From positions 620,001 to 684,000 of the forward strand of contig CAVVAH010000008.1 of assembly GCA_963746175.1 (NCBI GenBank): a stretch of 64,000 bases of DNA, written 5' to 3'. The DNA is from CAVVAH01 sp963746175 (lineage in GTDB: Bacteria > Actinomycetota > Actinomycetes > JACCUZ01). Of the stretch, positions 42,038-50,448 are shown in pieces. A program made the position numbers and the translations under genes. How positions within the stretch are numbered: the stretch's first letter is position 1; each line of letters starts with the position of its first letter. The notes below the pieces were generated by a model. That model had not been told where the DNA came from and made no database searches. It worked only from the letters and a program-made list of their open reading frames with translations.

Positions 42038-42772
42038 TCAGGCGGACAGGCCGAGGGTGGCCATCCGGCGGGTGTGGTTCTCGGTGAGCCGGGCGAACAT
42101 CCGGCCGACCTCCGCGAGGTCCGCGCCGCGGTGCGACATCCCACCGACGAGCAGCGCCGCCAGCGCGTCGCGCTCGGCGGCGACCCGCTGCGCCTGGCTC
42201 AGGGCCTCGCCCACGAGCCGGCGCCCCCAGAGGGCGAGCCGGCCGGCCAGCCGGGGGTCTGCCTCGATCGCGGCCCGCACCCGGTCGACGGCGAACGTCG
42301 AGTGGCCGGTGTCCTCGAGGACCTTCAGCACCAGCCTCTTGGTCGAGTCGTCGAGGTACGCCGAGATCTCCCGGTAGAAGTCCTCGGCGATGCCGTCGCC
42401 GACGTAGGCCTTGACGAGGCCCTCCAGCCAGTCGCCCGGCGCGGTCCGCTCGTGGAACGCCTCGAGGGCCGGCATGAACGGTTCCATGGCGTCCTCGGGG
42501 GCGACGCCGAGCTCGACCAGCCGGTCGCGCAGCAGCACGAAGTGCCCGTACTCCGCCACGGCCATCGCGGCCAGGGCGGCCTTGTCGACCAGCGTCGGTG
42601 CGAACGACGCGTCGTCCGCGAGCCGCTCGAACGCCGTGAGCTCGCCGTACGCCAGCGCGCCGAGCAGGTCGACGACGGCGAGGCGGTAGTCGTCGTCGGC
42701 GAGCGGGTCGGGCCCTCCTGACGCGGCCGCCGGGGCGGTGCCGCCGGTCACGTCGTCCGCAGGCTCGCTCAC
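42038..42772 (-). CDS. Ferritin-like fold protein (Rv3210c-like)
   Basis: This 244-residue helical protein has ferritin-like metal-site helices: LLGALAYGELTAFERLADD, AEYGHFVLLRDRLVELG, and ISAYLDDSTKRLVLKVLEDTGHSTF. It resembles the MiaE-like ferritin-fold proteins next to DUF3107 and a DEAD-box helicase in actinobacteria; no function is established. The GTG at 42772 is chosen by the family length. An 18-bp perfect palindrome, CGCTCACGGCCGTGAGCG (42766-42783), spans the start codon and could affect initiation. Confidence 0.83.
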   Translation of the reverse strand: MSEPADDVTGGTAPAAASGGPDPLADDDYRLAVVDLLGALAYGELTAFERLADDASFAPTLVDKAALAAMAVAEYGHFVLLRDRLVELGVAPEDAMEPFMPALEAFHERTAPGDWLEGLVKAYVGDGIAEDFYREISAYLDDSTKRLVLKVLEDTGHSTFAVDRVRAAIEADPRLAGRLALWGRRLVGEALSQAQRVAAERDALAALLVGGMSHRGADLAEVGRMFARLTENHTRRMATLGLSA

Positions 42773-42783
42773 GGCCGTGAGCG
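42766..42783. promoter_or_regulatory. 18-bp perfect palindrome across a start codon
   Basis: CGCTCACGGCCGTGAGCG includes the GTG of the ferritin-like gene and lies 11 bp from a -10-like TAGGGT (42794-42799) of the divergent helicase gene. A role as operator or start-blocking hairpin is possible. Confidence 0.35.
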
Positions 42784-42895
42784 TACCGAGGGGTAGGGTG
42801 AGCCTCGTATCACGGATGCCCGGTCGCCCGACGAACCGATCGGCTCCGACCGAACGTCCCGCCCCGAGCGGCCCGCCGTCCGAGTCCACGACGGC

Positions 42896-44614
42896 GTGCG
42901 GCCCCGGATCCCACGCGGGACCCCGTCCCAGAAGGGCTCCGTCCTGAACACCCAGACATTCGCCGAGCTCGGCGTCCTCCCGGCCACGGTCGAGGCGCTC
43001 GAGGCCGTCGGCATCACGCACCCGTTCCCGATCCAGGCGCTGACCCTGCCGGTGGCCCTGCACGGCCACGACATCATCGGCCAGGCCAAGACCGGCACCG
43101 GCAAGACCCTCGGCTTCGGCATCCCGCTGCTCCAGCGGGTCGTCGCCCAGGACGAGGAGCAGGACGCCGACGCGCCGGTCGTCGTCGAGAAGGGCAAGCC
43201 GCAGGCCCTGGTCGTCGTACCGACCCGCGAGCTGTGCGTGCAGGTGACCGAGGACCTCGAGAAGGCCGCCTCGCGCCGCCAGATCCGGATCCTGTCGATC
43301 TACGGCGGACGTGCCTACGAGCCTCAGGTCGAGCGCCTCAAGAAGGGCATCGAGGTCGTCGTCGGCACGCCCGGCCGCCTCATCGACCTCGCACAGCAGG
43401 GGCACCTCGACCTCGGTCACGTCCGCACCCTGGTGCTCGACGAGGCCGACGAGATGCTGGACCTCGGCTTCCTCCCGGACGTCGAGAAGATCGTGCGCCT
43501 GGTGCCGGCCGGCCGGCAGACGATGCTGTTCTCCGCCACCATGCCGGGGCAGATCATCACGCTGGCCCGCGCGTACATGCACCACCCGACGCACATCCGC
43601 GCGGTCGACCCCGACGACGACGGCCAGACCGTCAAGGCCGTCGAGCAGCACGTGTTCCGGGCCCACGCCATGGACAAGGTCGAGATGCTGGCCCGGATCC
43701 TGCAGTCGGACGAGCGCGGCCTGACCCTGGTGTTCTGCCGTACCAAGCGCACCGCCGCCAAGGTCGCCGACGACCTCGCCGACCGCGGCTTCGCGTCCGG
43801 AGCGGTGCACGGCGACCTCGGCCAGGGCGCCCGCGAGCAGGCTCTCCGCGCGTTCCGCAACGGCAAGGTCGACGTCCTCGTCGCCACCGACGTCGCAGCG
43901 CGCGGCATCGACGTGCAGGACATCACCCATGTCGTGAACTACCAGTGCCCCGAGGACGAGAAGACCTACCTGCACCGCATCGGGCGCACCGCTCGAGCCG
44001 GGGCGAAGGGCATCGCGATCACGTTCGTCGACTGGGACGACATGCCGCGCTGGGGCCTGATCGACAAGGCGCTGGACCTGGGCTTCGGCGAGCCCGAGGA
44101 GACCTACTCCAGCTCGGACCACTTCTACGAGGAGCTCGACATCCCGCGGGACGTCACCGGGGTGCTGCCCCGGTCGAAGCGCACCCGTGCCGGCCTGCAG
44201 GCCGAGGAGATCGAGGACCTCGGCGAGACCGGGCGGGCGGGCGGCGCCCGGCCGCGCACCGGCGGGCGTGGCGCGGACCGCGGCCCGGACCGGTCGTCGG
44301 ACCGTTCGTCGGACCGGTCGTCGGACCGGTCGTCGGACCGGGCGCCGGGCGGCCGCGGTCGCACGGGCGGCCATGACCGCGACGGCGACGACGCCGCTGA
44401 CCGGCCGGCCGCGCGCCGTCGCTCCGGGGGCAACCGCACCCGGACGCGTGGCGGCCGTCCGGCGGACGGTGCCGAGGGGGCTGCCGCGCCGGCTGCTGCC
44501 GACGTCGCTGCGGGCCCGGCCGCTGAGGGTGGCGACGCCCCGCGGCGCCGCCGACGCCGCAGTCGCGGCGGCCGTGGTGCGGGCAACGCGGACAGCGCTG
44601 CCGCCGAGGGCTGA
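42896..44614 (+). CDS. DEAD-box RNA helicase (RhlE/CsdA-like) with Arg/Gly/Ser-Asp tail
   Basis: The 572-residue protein has all DEAD-box motifs: Q motif region FAELGV to PFPIQ, AKTGTGKT (I), PTRELC (Ia), TPGR (Ib), DEAD (II), SAT (III), ARGID (V) and HRIGRTARAG (VI). The C-terminal ~140 residues are low complexity, with a SSDR repeat encoded by a 12-bp tandem repeat and an Arg-rich end, a likely RNA-binding tail. It unwinds RNA duplexes in ribosome assembly or decay. Position matches rhlE of M. tuberculosis. The GTG start is uncertain, as the N-terminus is variable in the family. Confidence 0.93.
   Translation: MRPRIPRGTPSQKGSVLNTQTFAELGVLPATVEALEAVGITHPFPIQALTLPVALHGHDIIGQAKTGTGKTLGFGIPLLQRVVAQDEEQDADAPVVVEKGKPQALVVVPTRELCVQVTEDLEKAASRRQIRILSIYGGRAYEPQVERLKKGIEVVVGTPGRLIDLAQQGHLDLGHVRTLVLDEADEMLDLGFLPDVEKIVRLVPAGRQTMLFSATMPGQIITLARAYMHHPTHIRAVDPDDDGQTVKAVEQHVFRAHAMDKVEMLARILQSDERGLTLVFCRTKRTAAKVADDLADRGFASGAVHGDLGQGAREQALRAFRNGKVDVLVATDVAARGIDVQDITHVVNYQCPEDEKTYLHRIGRTARAGAKGIAITFVDWDDMPRWGLIDKALDLGFGEPEETYSSSDHFYEELDIPRDVTGVLPRSKRTRAGLQAEEIEDLGETGRAGGARPRTGGRGADRGPDRSSDRSSDRSSDRSSDRAPGGRGRTGGHDRDGDDAADRPAARRRSGGNRTRTRGGRPADGAEGAAAPAAADVAAGPAAEGGDAPRRRRRRSRGGRGAGNADSAAAEG
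44286..44345 (+). repeat. 12-bp tandem repeat coding SSDR units
   Basis: Five near-identical units of CGGACCGGTCGT encode successive SDRS units in the DEAD-box helicase tail. The unit keeps frame, so repeat number can vary without disrupting the protein. Confidence 0.85.
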
Positions 44615-44632
44615 GCCGACCGGCCGGCGTCC

Positions 44633-44824
44633 ATGAGCGAGGACCTCGACGCGCTGCGCCGCTGGGAGACCGGCGGCGCGACCTGGCGGGTGCTCGCCCG
44701 CGAGGTGGGCGTGGTGGACATCGCGCTGCTCACCTGCGACGCGGGTGAGCAGGTCGGCCGCGTCCGCTCGGACGAGGCCGACGTGCTGGCGTACGTCGGC
44801 GACCGGACCCGCAGCGACGACTGA
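44633..44824 (+). CDS. Small conserved protein after the DEAD-box helicase
   Basis: This 63-residue protein (MSEDLDALRRWETGGATWRVLAREVG, then VDIALLTCDAGEQVGRVRS) is well ordered in appearance, with a Trp and a Cys conserved in similar actinobacterial proteins as I remember them. No function is known. It begins 18 bp after the helicase stop on the same strand, so is probably co-transcribed, and ends 8 bp before the convergent zinc-ribbon gene. Confidence 0.7.
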   Translation: MSEDLDALRRWETGGATWRVLAREVGVVDIALLTCDAGEQVGRVRSDEADVLAYVGDRTRSDD

Positions 44825-44832
44825 CCGTCGGG

Positions 44833-45168
44833 TCAGAGGGTGATGACGATCTTCACCCAGGTGCGCCTGCCGCACGCCGGGCAGCGCATCCACGACGGGT
44901 GGTCGCGGCGGATCAGCGGCAGGTGCACGGACGGCAGCGCGAGCGCGGCGAGCCGGCGGGGGCTCACGGCCGTCGTCTGCTCGCAGTCCGAGCAGGTGAC
45001 CGTGACCGCCCCCGGCGCCGGCGGCTGCTCGGTGACGCTGAAGAGCGCGCCACGCCCTTGCGGATCGAGCCGGTGCGGGGCGACACCGGTCGGCGAGCTC
45101 CGAGCACCCGCGCCATCGGCGGCGTCGCCGCGCTTGCGCAACCGGTCGAACCCCTGGCGGCTGCTCAT
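44833..45168 (-). CDS. Zinc-ribbon-like hypothetical protein
   Basis: This 111-residue protein starts MSSRQGFDRLRKRGD and has two cysteine pairs, CSDC and CPAC, spaced like a zinc ribbon, followed by GRRTWVKIVITL. Between them is a hydrophobic LAALALPSVHLPL segment. Probably a small zinc-binding protein of unknown role. Its ATG overlaps the ParA stop (ATGA at 45165-45168), so it is translationally coupled to the ParA-like ATPase and may act with it. Confidence 0.75.
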   Translation of the reverse strand: MSSRQGFDRLRKRGDAADGAGARSSPTGVAPHRLDPQGRGALFSVTEQPPAPGAVTVTCSDCEQTTAVSPRRLAALALPSVHLPLIRRDHPSWMRCPACGRRTWVKIVITL

Positions 45169-45926
45169 TCGAACAAGGCCCCGGCCAGCTCGCGGTAGGC
45201 GTCGGCGCCCCGGGTGCGGCGGGCGGTCGTGAGCACCGAGCGCCCCGCGGCCGGTGCCTCGGCGAACCGCACCGACTTGGGGATCGCGGGCTCCAGCACC
45301 GCCACGCCGTAGCGCTCGGAGACGTCGGCCAGCACCGCCTTCGCGTGGTTGGTCCGGCCGTCGAACATCGTGGGCAGCACACCGAGGACCCGCAGCCCGG
45401 GGTTGAGGATCCGCTTCACGTCGGCGACGGTGTCGAGCAGCTGACCCACGCCACGGTGGCTGAGCATCTCGCACTGCAGGGGGATGATCAGCTCGTCGGC
45501 GGCCGTCAGGGCGTTCAGCGTGAGCACTCCCAGCGACGGCGAGCAGTCGAGCAGCACCACGTCGTACGCCGCGGAGACCTCCTCCAGCGCGCTGCGCAGC
45601 ACGAACTCTCGTCCCGGACGGCTCATCAGCTGGGCCTCGGTACCCGCGAGCTCGATCGTCGCCGGCAGCAGGTCGACGCCGTCCTCGGTGGGCTGGATCG
45701 CCATCGACGCGCCGACCCTGCCGAGCAGGACGTCGTGCACCGACAGCTCGACGGCGTCCGGGTCGAGACCGAGGGAGAACGTCAGGCAGGACTGCGCGTC
45801 GAGGTCGACCAGCAGCACCTTGCGCCCCCGCTCGGCCAGCGCTGAGCCGAGCGACGCCACGGTCGTGGTCTTGGCCACGCCGCCCTTCTGGTTGGCGACG
45901 GCGATGGTCCGGCTCACGGGCGCCAT
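45165..45926 (-). CDS. Orphan ParA/Soj-family ATPase
   Basis: This 253-residue ATPase has the deviant Walker A KGGVAKTTT (residues ~15-23) with signature Lys, VLLVDLDAQSCLTF, and DVVLLDCSPSLG. The LQCEMLSHRGVGQLLDTV helix and the end resemble Soj-type proteins. No ParB gene or parS-like cluster is nearby, so this is not the chromosome partition locus; it corresponds to the solitary ParA-like Rv3213c as I recall. It may position another cargo. It is coupled to a zinc-ribbon protein gene by ATGA overlap. Confidence 0.9.
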   Translation of the reverse strand: MAPVSRTIAVANQKGGVAKTTTVASLGSALAERGRKVLLVDLDAQSCLTFSLGLDPDAVELSVHDVLLGRVGASMAIQPTEDGVDLLPATIELAGTEAQLMSRPGREFVLRSALEEVSAAYDVVLLDCSPSLGVLTLNALTAADELIIPLQCEMLSHRGVGQLLDTVADVKRILNPGLRVLGVLPTMFDGRTNHAKAVLADVSERYGVAVLEPAIPKSVRFAEAPAAGRSVLTTARRTRGADAYRELAGALFE

Positions 45927-45966
45927 TCTGCCTGTCCCGGACGGGCTCGTGTCACGGGCCGTTGGG

Positions 45967-45972
45967 TAGCGT
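45967..45972 (+). promoter_or_regulatory. Leaderless-type -10 element
   Basis: TAGCGT ends 8 bases before ATG 45981, in the 54-bp gap divergent from the ParA gene. Confidence 0.4.
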
Positions 45973-45980
45973 TCCGGCTG

Positions 45981-46841
45981 ATGAGCAGACCGCCGTTCCT
46001 CGCGCTGCCCGACGGAGTCCGGGCCACGACCGTGGCGACGCCGCGGGGCCCGCTCGCCGCGCTCGCCGCCGACGCGGCGGCCGGGGGCGCAGAACCGCCG
46101 AAAGCCCCCGTGCTGCTCGTGCCGGGCTACACCGGGTCCAAGGAGGACTTCATCGCGGTGCTGGCGCCGATCGCGGCGGCCGGTCATCCGGTGGTCGCGC
46201 TGGACCTGCGCGGCCAGTTCGAGTCGGCGGGCGACGACGACCCCACGTGGTACGACCTGAAGTCGCTCGCCGAGGACGTGCTCGCCGTGCTGGCGCCGAT
46301 GGACCGGCCGGTGCACCTGGTAGGGCACTCGTTCGGCGGCCTCGTCGCCCGCGCCGTCGCGCTGGCCGACCCGGCCGGGATCCGGTCGCTGACGCTGATG
46401 AGCTCGGGGCCGGCGGCGATCCCGGCGCCCGCGGACGTGAACGTCGGCCTGCTGGCGCAGGCGCTGCCCGTGATGGACCTGGAGTCGATCTGGGTCGCCA
46501 AGCGCCAGATCGAGGGCCGGACCGAGACCGACCCGCCACTGCCGGAGATCGAGGACTGGATGCACCGGCGGTTCGTCGCCAACCACCCGGTGTCGATGCG
46601 GCGGATCGCCGAGCAGCTGCTCACCGCAACCGACGTCACCGACGAGCTCGCCGCTCTCGACCTGCCGGTGCTCGTGATGTACGGCGACCGGGACGACGTG
46701 TGGCCGCCGGCCCTGCAGGCCGCGACCGCCGAGCGCCTCGACGCCACCTGCGTGCCGCTGCCGGGCCTCGGCCACTCCCCCGCGGCCGACGACCCGGACG
46801 CCACCGTGGCCCCGCTGCTGGAGTTCTGGGCGTCGGTCTGA
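45981..46841 (+). CDS. Alpha/beta hydrolase
   Basis: This 286-residue hydrolase has VLLVPGYTGSKEDF as oxyanion region, LDLRGQFES, nucleophile elbow VGHSFGG, an acid in MYGDRDDVWP and a His in LGHSPAADDP. It is a soluble single-domain enzyme of the epoxide hydrolase/esterase type with unknown substrate. Divergent from ParA; an imperfect hairpin follows the stop region before the convergent RecB-like gene. Confidence 0.88.
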   Translation: MSRPPFLALPDGVRATTVATPRGPLAALAADAAAGGAEPPKAPVLLVPGYTGSKEDFIAVLAPIAAAGHPVVALDLRGQFESAGDDDPTWYDLKSLAEDVLAVLAPMDRPVHLVGHSFGGLVARAVALADPAGIRSLTLMSSGPAAIPAPADVNVGLLAQALPVMDLESIWVAKRQIEGRTETDPPLPEIEDWMHRRFVANHPVSMRRIAEQLLTATDVTDELAALDLPVLVMYGDRDDVWPPALQAATAERLDATCVPLPGLGHSPAADDPDATVAPLLEFWASV

Positions 46842-46952
46842 CGAATTGGCACTCTGCGGCGCCGTCGTGGCTCGGGTCGGAGCAGCCAGGACCGGCCGAG
46901 CCTGCTGCCCGCCCACCGCCGTTCCCGCCTCTCGCGCCGTCCACCACGACTG

Positions 46953-47005
46953 CTGGCGAGTTGCGACAGCGATTCGCCGCACCTCAGGCCGTCACGACTC
47001 GCCAG
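46953..47005. terminator. Hairpin between convergent genes
   Basis: CTGGCGAGTTGCGACAG (46953-46969) pairs with CCGTCACGACTCGCCAG (46989-47005) at 14 of 17 positions. It lies in a 262-bp gene-free gap between convergent genes ending at 46841 and 47104; the word GCGAGTTGCGA recurs in part near 47088, beside the second stop. Confidence 0.5.
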
Positions 47006-47103
47006 GAGTCACCCTCAGGGTCAGGGGGCGGACGGCGAGCAGCCGCCCTCTCCTCCCAAGCCGCTCGGACCGCGGCGAGACGGCGGACGAGTTGCGAACG
47101 GGT

Positions 47104-48000
47104 TCAGTCGGCGAGAGCGTCCCAGGGCTGCGCGGGAGAGTGCTGCGCCGACCCCTCGGGGCAGACGCGGAGGAAGTCGCACCATCGGCAGGCGGACGAC
47201 GGCTGCGCCGGGAACTGCTCGGCCAGCGCCGGCCCGGTGAGGCCGTCACGGAAGGCGGCATCGGCCGCGCTCGCCTCCTCGCCGAGGGACTCGGCACGAC
47301 CCAGGTGGCGGAGCAGGGACTCGGGCGTGTGCTCGTGCGCGACCACCTCGCCGGTCGGCACGTGGTGCAGCTCCACGGTCGCGCACCGGCGCCGGAAGGT
47401 GCGGGCGACCGCGACGGCGTAGAGCGCCAGGGCGACGGAGCTCCGGGCGTCGTGCACCGTGAGGGGCCGACGGCCCGTCTTGTAGTCGACGACGACGAGC
47501 TCGCGGCTGCCGTCGGCCCGCGGCCGGTCGTCGAGTCGGTCCACCCGGCCCGACAGCGCCAGCACCTGGGTGCGCGTCGCCACCGTGCGCTCGACGCCCA
47601 GCGGCTCGTCGTGCGGGTCGAGCCTCTCGGCGTAGCGCTCGACCATCTCGCGCGCGCGGCTGCGCCAGGTCCGCGACTGCTCGTCGTCGCGGAAGCCGTC
47701 ACGCAGCCAGGCGTGCTCCAGCAGCCGCCCGGCCGCGACGACGGTACGGCGGCCCGGCTCCAGCCGCCAGAAGCCCGCGAGCGCGAGGTGGACGCTCGAT
47801 CCCAGGCTGTTGTGGGCCCACGGCGGTCCCTTGGGCGGCGGCGGCCGGTCGAGGTAGGTGAAGCGGTAGCGCCGCGGGCAGTCGAGCCACGTGGTCAGCC
47901 GGGTCGGCGTCGCGGCGAACAGCCGCTTGGGCAGCTCCAGCGCGAGCTCCTGCTGCCCGGCGGGACCGTCGAGCGGGAGCGGTTCCGCGGGGACGCTCAC
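47104..48000 (-). CDS. RecB-family PD-(D/E)XK exonuclease with Fe-S cluster
   Basis: The 298-residue protein is a single-domain Cas4/AddB-like nuclease: first Cys in TTWLDCPRRYRFTYLD, His in LGSSVHLALAGF, VDRLDDRP and catalytic VVVDYKTGRRP, then C-terminal SACRWCDFLRVCPEG, completing four cysteines for a [4Fe-4S] centre. No helicase domain or CRISPR context. Such solo RecB-like exonucleases of actinobacteria likely act in DNA repair. The GTG start overlaps the MarC stop (GTGA at 47997-48000). Confidence 0.9.
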   Translation of the reverse strand: MSVPAEPLPLDGPAGQQELALELPKRLFAATPTRLTTWLDCPRRYRFTYLDRPPPPKGPPWAHNSLGSSVHLALAGFWRLEPGRRTVVAAGRLLEHAWLRDGFRDDEQSRTWRSRAREMVERYAERLDPHDEPLGVERTVATRTQVLALSGRVDRLDDRPRADGSRELVVVDYKTGRRPLTVHDARSSVALALYAVAVARTFRRRCATVELHHVPTGEVVAHEHTPESLLRHLGRAESLGEEASAADAAFRDGLTGPALAEQFPAQPSSACRWCDFLRVCPEGSAQHSPAQPWDALAD

Positions 48001-48608
48001 GCGTTCTTGACCATCGTCGTGACGCCGTCGGCGACGAGCTGCACCGCGATGGCCGACAGCAGCAGGCCCGCGATCCGGGTGACGAGCGTGACACCGCTGT
48101 CCTTGATGACTCGGATGATGACGACCGAGAAGCGCATGAACAGCCAGAGCACGACGTGCACGACGACGATGCCGAGCGCGACCGCGAGCGCCGAACCGAC
48201 GTCGTCGACGCCCTTGACGAACACGATGGTGGCGACGATCGCCCCGGGGCCGGCGAGCAGGGGTGTGCCGAGCGGGACGAGCGCCACGTTGACGTTCTGC
48301 ATCTCGGTCGGCTCGTCGCCCTTGCCGGTCAGCAGCTCGAGCGCCACGAGAAGCAGGAGCAGGCCACCGGCGACCTGCATCGACGACAGCGTGATCCCGA
48401 GGTAGTCGAGGATCTGCTGCCCGAACAGCGCGAACACCGTGATGACGAAGAAGGCGACGACCACCGCTTGGCCGGCCAGCCGCTTGCGCATCGCGTGGCT
48501 GCGCCCGCTGGTGAGACTGAGGAACAGCGGCACGGTGCCGGGCGGGTCCATGATCACGAAGAGCGTGACGAACACCTCGCCGGCGAGCTTCAGGTCGGCG
48601 GCGCTCAC
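47997..48608 (-). CDS. MarC-family integral membrane protein
   Basis: This 203-residue protein has six hydrophobic segments and the MarC signature FVIMDPPGTVPLFLSLTSG near the N-terminus, plus VPLGTPLLAGPGAI. Despite the name no drug-transport role is established for the family. It is upstream of and coupled to the RecB-like gene (GTGA) and follows the PHP gene by 10 bp, so PHP - MarC - RecB-like appear to be one operon. Confidence 0.9.
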   Translation of the reverse strand: MSAADLKLAGEVFVTLFVIMDPPGTVPLFLSLTSGRSHAMRKRLAGQAVVVAFFVITVFALFGQQILDYLGITLSSMQVAGGLLLLLVALELLTGKGDEPTEMQNVNVALVPLGTPLLAGPGAIVATIVFVKGVDDVGSALAVALGIVVVHVVLWLFMRFSVVIIRVIKDSGVTLVTRIAGLLLSAIAVQLVADGVTTMVKNA

Positions 48609-48618
48609 CGCGCCGCGC

Positions 48619-49458
48619 TCACGTGGTGACCCCGCTGCTGATCTGGTCGAGCAGCGCCTCGAGCACCTCGGGCGCCGTGGTGCTCTCGCCGAGCCGGTTG
48701 GGCTTGCCGTCGCCGTGGTAGTCGCTGGACCCCGTCACCAGCAGACCGAGCTCGGCGGCCAGCCCGCGCAGCCGGTCGCGGGCCTCGGGCGCGTTGTCCC
48801 GGTGGTCGACCTCGAGACCGGCCAGGCCGGCGGACGCCATCGCGTGGATCGCGTCGTCGCCGACCGTCACGCCACGCTTCTCGGCGGCAGGGTGGGCGAA
48901 CACGGGCACGCCACCCGCCTCGCGCACCAGGCGCACGGCCGTCACGGCGTCCACGTAGTAGTGCCCGACGAAGAAGTCACTGCCGTCGTGCAGCAGCGAG
49001 TCGAACGCCTCGGTGCGGTCGGCGACGACCTTCTCGGCCACCAGGGTGTCGGCGATGTGCGGCCGGCCGACGGTGGCGCCGTCGGGCACGTTGGCCATCA
49101 GCTTGTCCCAGGTCACCGGGTAGCCGGCGGCCTCGAGCTTGCCGATGATCGCCCGCGCACGCGGCACGCGGTCGTCGAGCGCCATCGCCATCTCGTCGGC
49201 CAGCGGTGCGTACGCCGGGTCGATGCCGTAGCCGAGCAGGTGCAGGCTGATCCCGTCGAAGACCGACGAGATCTCGGTGCCGCGCAGCAGCCGCAGGCCG
49301 GCAGGCAGGGCGCCGAGCGCCTCGGCCCAGCCGGCCACCGTGTCGTGGTCGGTGAGCGCGACGACGTCCAGCCCGGCTGCAGCCGCGGCCCGCACCAGCG
49401 CGGCCGGCGACTCGGTGCCGTCGGACGCGGTGCTGTGGGTGTGGAGGTCGATGCGCAC
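48619..49458 (-). CDS. PHP-domain phosphoesterase (RNase AM/YciV-like)
   Basis: This 279-residue PHP enzyme has the metal motifs in order: MRIDLHTHSTASDG, ALTDHDT, GTEIS, a His in GRPHIAD, FAHPAAEK, and C-terminal GSSDYHGDG. Relatives hydrolyse 3',5'-nucleoside bisphosphates or trim RNA 5' ends. It begins the PHP-MarC-RecB-like minus-strand set and follows the DUF6758-like gene by 45 bp. The start at 49458 is fixed by the first metal motif. Confidence 0.92.
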   Translation of the reverse strand: MRIDLHTHSTASDGTESPAALVRAAAAAGLDVVALTDHDTVAGWAEALGALPAGLRLLRGTEISSVFDGISLHLLGYGIDPAYAPLADEMAMALDDRVPRARAIIGKLEAAGYPVTWDKLMANVPDGATVGRPHIADTLVAEKVVADRTEAFDSLLHDGSDFFVGHYYVDAVTAVRLVREAGGVPVFAHPAAEKRGVTVGDDAIHAMASAGLAGLEVDHRDNAPEARDRLRGLAAELGLLVTGSSDYHGDGKPNRLGESTTAPEVLEALLDQISSGVTT

Positions 49459-49503
49459 GCCGCCAACCCTAGGGGCGGGGCCGGACGTGGCCCGCGACCG
49501 TCC

Positions 49504-50139
49504 TCAGGCGGTCAGCCGCGGCGACAGCGCCCCGCAGGGCACGTCGAGCTCGTGACCCGCGTCGCGGAGGTCGGTGAGGACGAAGTCGTCGATGAGCAGG
49601 AAGCCGGCGGTGCCGGGCCACAGGATCGCCCAGACCCAGTGGCCGAGCGCTTCGCCGATGTAGACGGCGCGGTCCTCCGCACCCGGGCTGGGCTCCAGGC
49701 TCCACATGGCGGTCGGGTGGCCGGCGGCGTGGATCTTGGCGTCGACGGGGCGGTCCGGGATCACGCCGGCGTCCGGCCCGTCGAGACCGGCGAACCGGGC
49801 GCCGAGCCCGACGCCCATCTCCTCGGCGACCAGGACCAGCTCGGCCACCCCGCCGAGCGGAGCCGGTCCCGAGCAGGCGACCGCGGTGGCGCGGGCCCCC
49901 GTGCGGTCGTCGCCGGCGGTGACGACGCCGGTCACCAGCCAGCCGCGGGGAAGCGGCCAGGGCAGCCAGACGGGGACCCCTGCGCCGTTCGCGGCGGCCC
50001 GGAGCACTTCGGGTGTGGGCTGGACGACGGGCTGGACGGGCGGGACCGCGCCGTGCTCGTCACACGACCAAGCGCTGGACCAGAGCCCGGGCGGGTGCAG
50101 GTCCGACCCGCACCGGGGGCAGCTCGGCTGCGCCCTCAT
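49504..50139 (-). CDS. Conserved actinobacterial protein, DUF6758-like
   Basis: This 211-residue protein begins with a zinc-ribbon-like segment (CPRCGSDLHPPGLWSSAWSC) and continues with an alpha-beta domain rich in Gly/Trp (VWLPWPLPRGWLVTGVV, then LGHWVWAILWPGTAGFLL). I recall this pair of features from a family annotated DUF6758, always near a PHP-domain gene; that is from memory. Function unknown. It lies upstream of the PHP gene on the same strand. Confidence 0.8.
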   Translation of the reverse strand: MRAQPSCPRCGSDLHPPGLWSSAWSCDEHGAVPPVQPVVQPTPEVLRAAANGAGVPVWLPWPLPRGWLVTGVVTAGDDRTGARATAVACSGPAPLGGVAELVLVAEEMGVGLGARFAGLDGPDAGVIPDRPVDAKIHAAGHPTAMWSLEPSPGAEDRAVYIGEALGHWVWAILWPGTAGFLLIDDFVLTDLRDAGHELDVPCGALSPRLTA

Positions 50140-50205
50140 CGGCCCCTCATGGCACAGACGGTCCCGCCGTCGCGACGGTGCGTCAACCCCGGAGGGACCG
50201 ACCCG

Positions 50206-50406
50206 CTACTCGACGACGCGGCGGGTCGTGGGCGGCTCGTCGACGACGCGCTCCTCGACCACCCGCTCGACGACCGGCTCCTCGACGACGCGGCGGCGGA
50301 CCCTGGGGCGCCGCTCGATGACGGTGGTGCGGCGGGCACCGCCCATGAGGCTCAGGACCATGACGACCACGAGAACGACGGCGAGGACGATGAGGACTGC
50401 GAGCAC
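50206..50406 (-). CDS. 66-residue single-pass membrane protein with Val-Glu-Arg repeats
   Basis: From the GTG at 50406 (GGAGGG 5 bp upstream) the product is one transmembrane helix (VLAVLIVLAVVLVVVMVLSL), a basic GGARRTTVIERRPRVRRR stretch and then a repeat of VVEEP, VVERVVEERVVDEPP. The repeat suggests a short charged helical tail on the cytoplasmic side. No family recognised. The strong ribosome site and codon-periodic composition support translation. It is divergent, with a 42-bp gap, from a NUDIX gene. Confidence 0.65.
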   Translation of the reverse strand: MLAVLIVLAVVLVVVMVLSLMGGARRTTVIERRPRVRRRVVEEPVVERVVEERVVDEPPTTRRVVE

Positions 50407-50436
50407 GGGGACCCTCCTTCGCCCGGGCACGTTGCC

Positions 50437-50442
50437 TAGGCT
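50437..50442 (+). promoter_or_regulatory. Leaderless-type -10 element
   Basis: TAGGCT ends 6 bases before GTG 50449, inside the 42-bp gap that also holds the Shine-Dalgarno site of the opposite gene. Confidence 0.4.
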
Positions 50443-50448
50443 CCTGTC

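Noticed and set aside
45165..45926. Chromosome partition parAB locus
   Set aside because: No ParB gene, parS-like sites, dnaA or gidB neighbours are present; this is an orphan ParA.
47104..48000. Cas4 of a CRISPR system
   Set aside because: The nuclease has the Cas4-like fold, but no cas genes or repeat array occur in the window; it is coupled to MarC.
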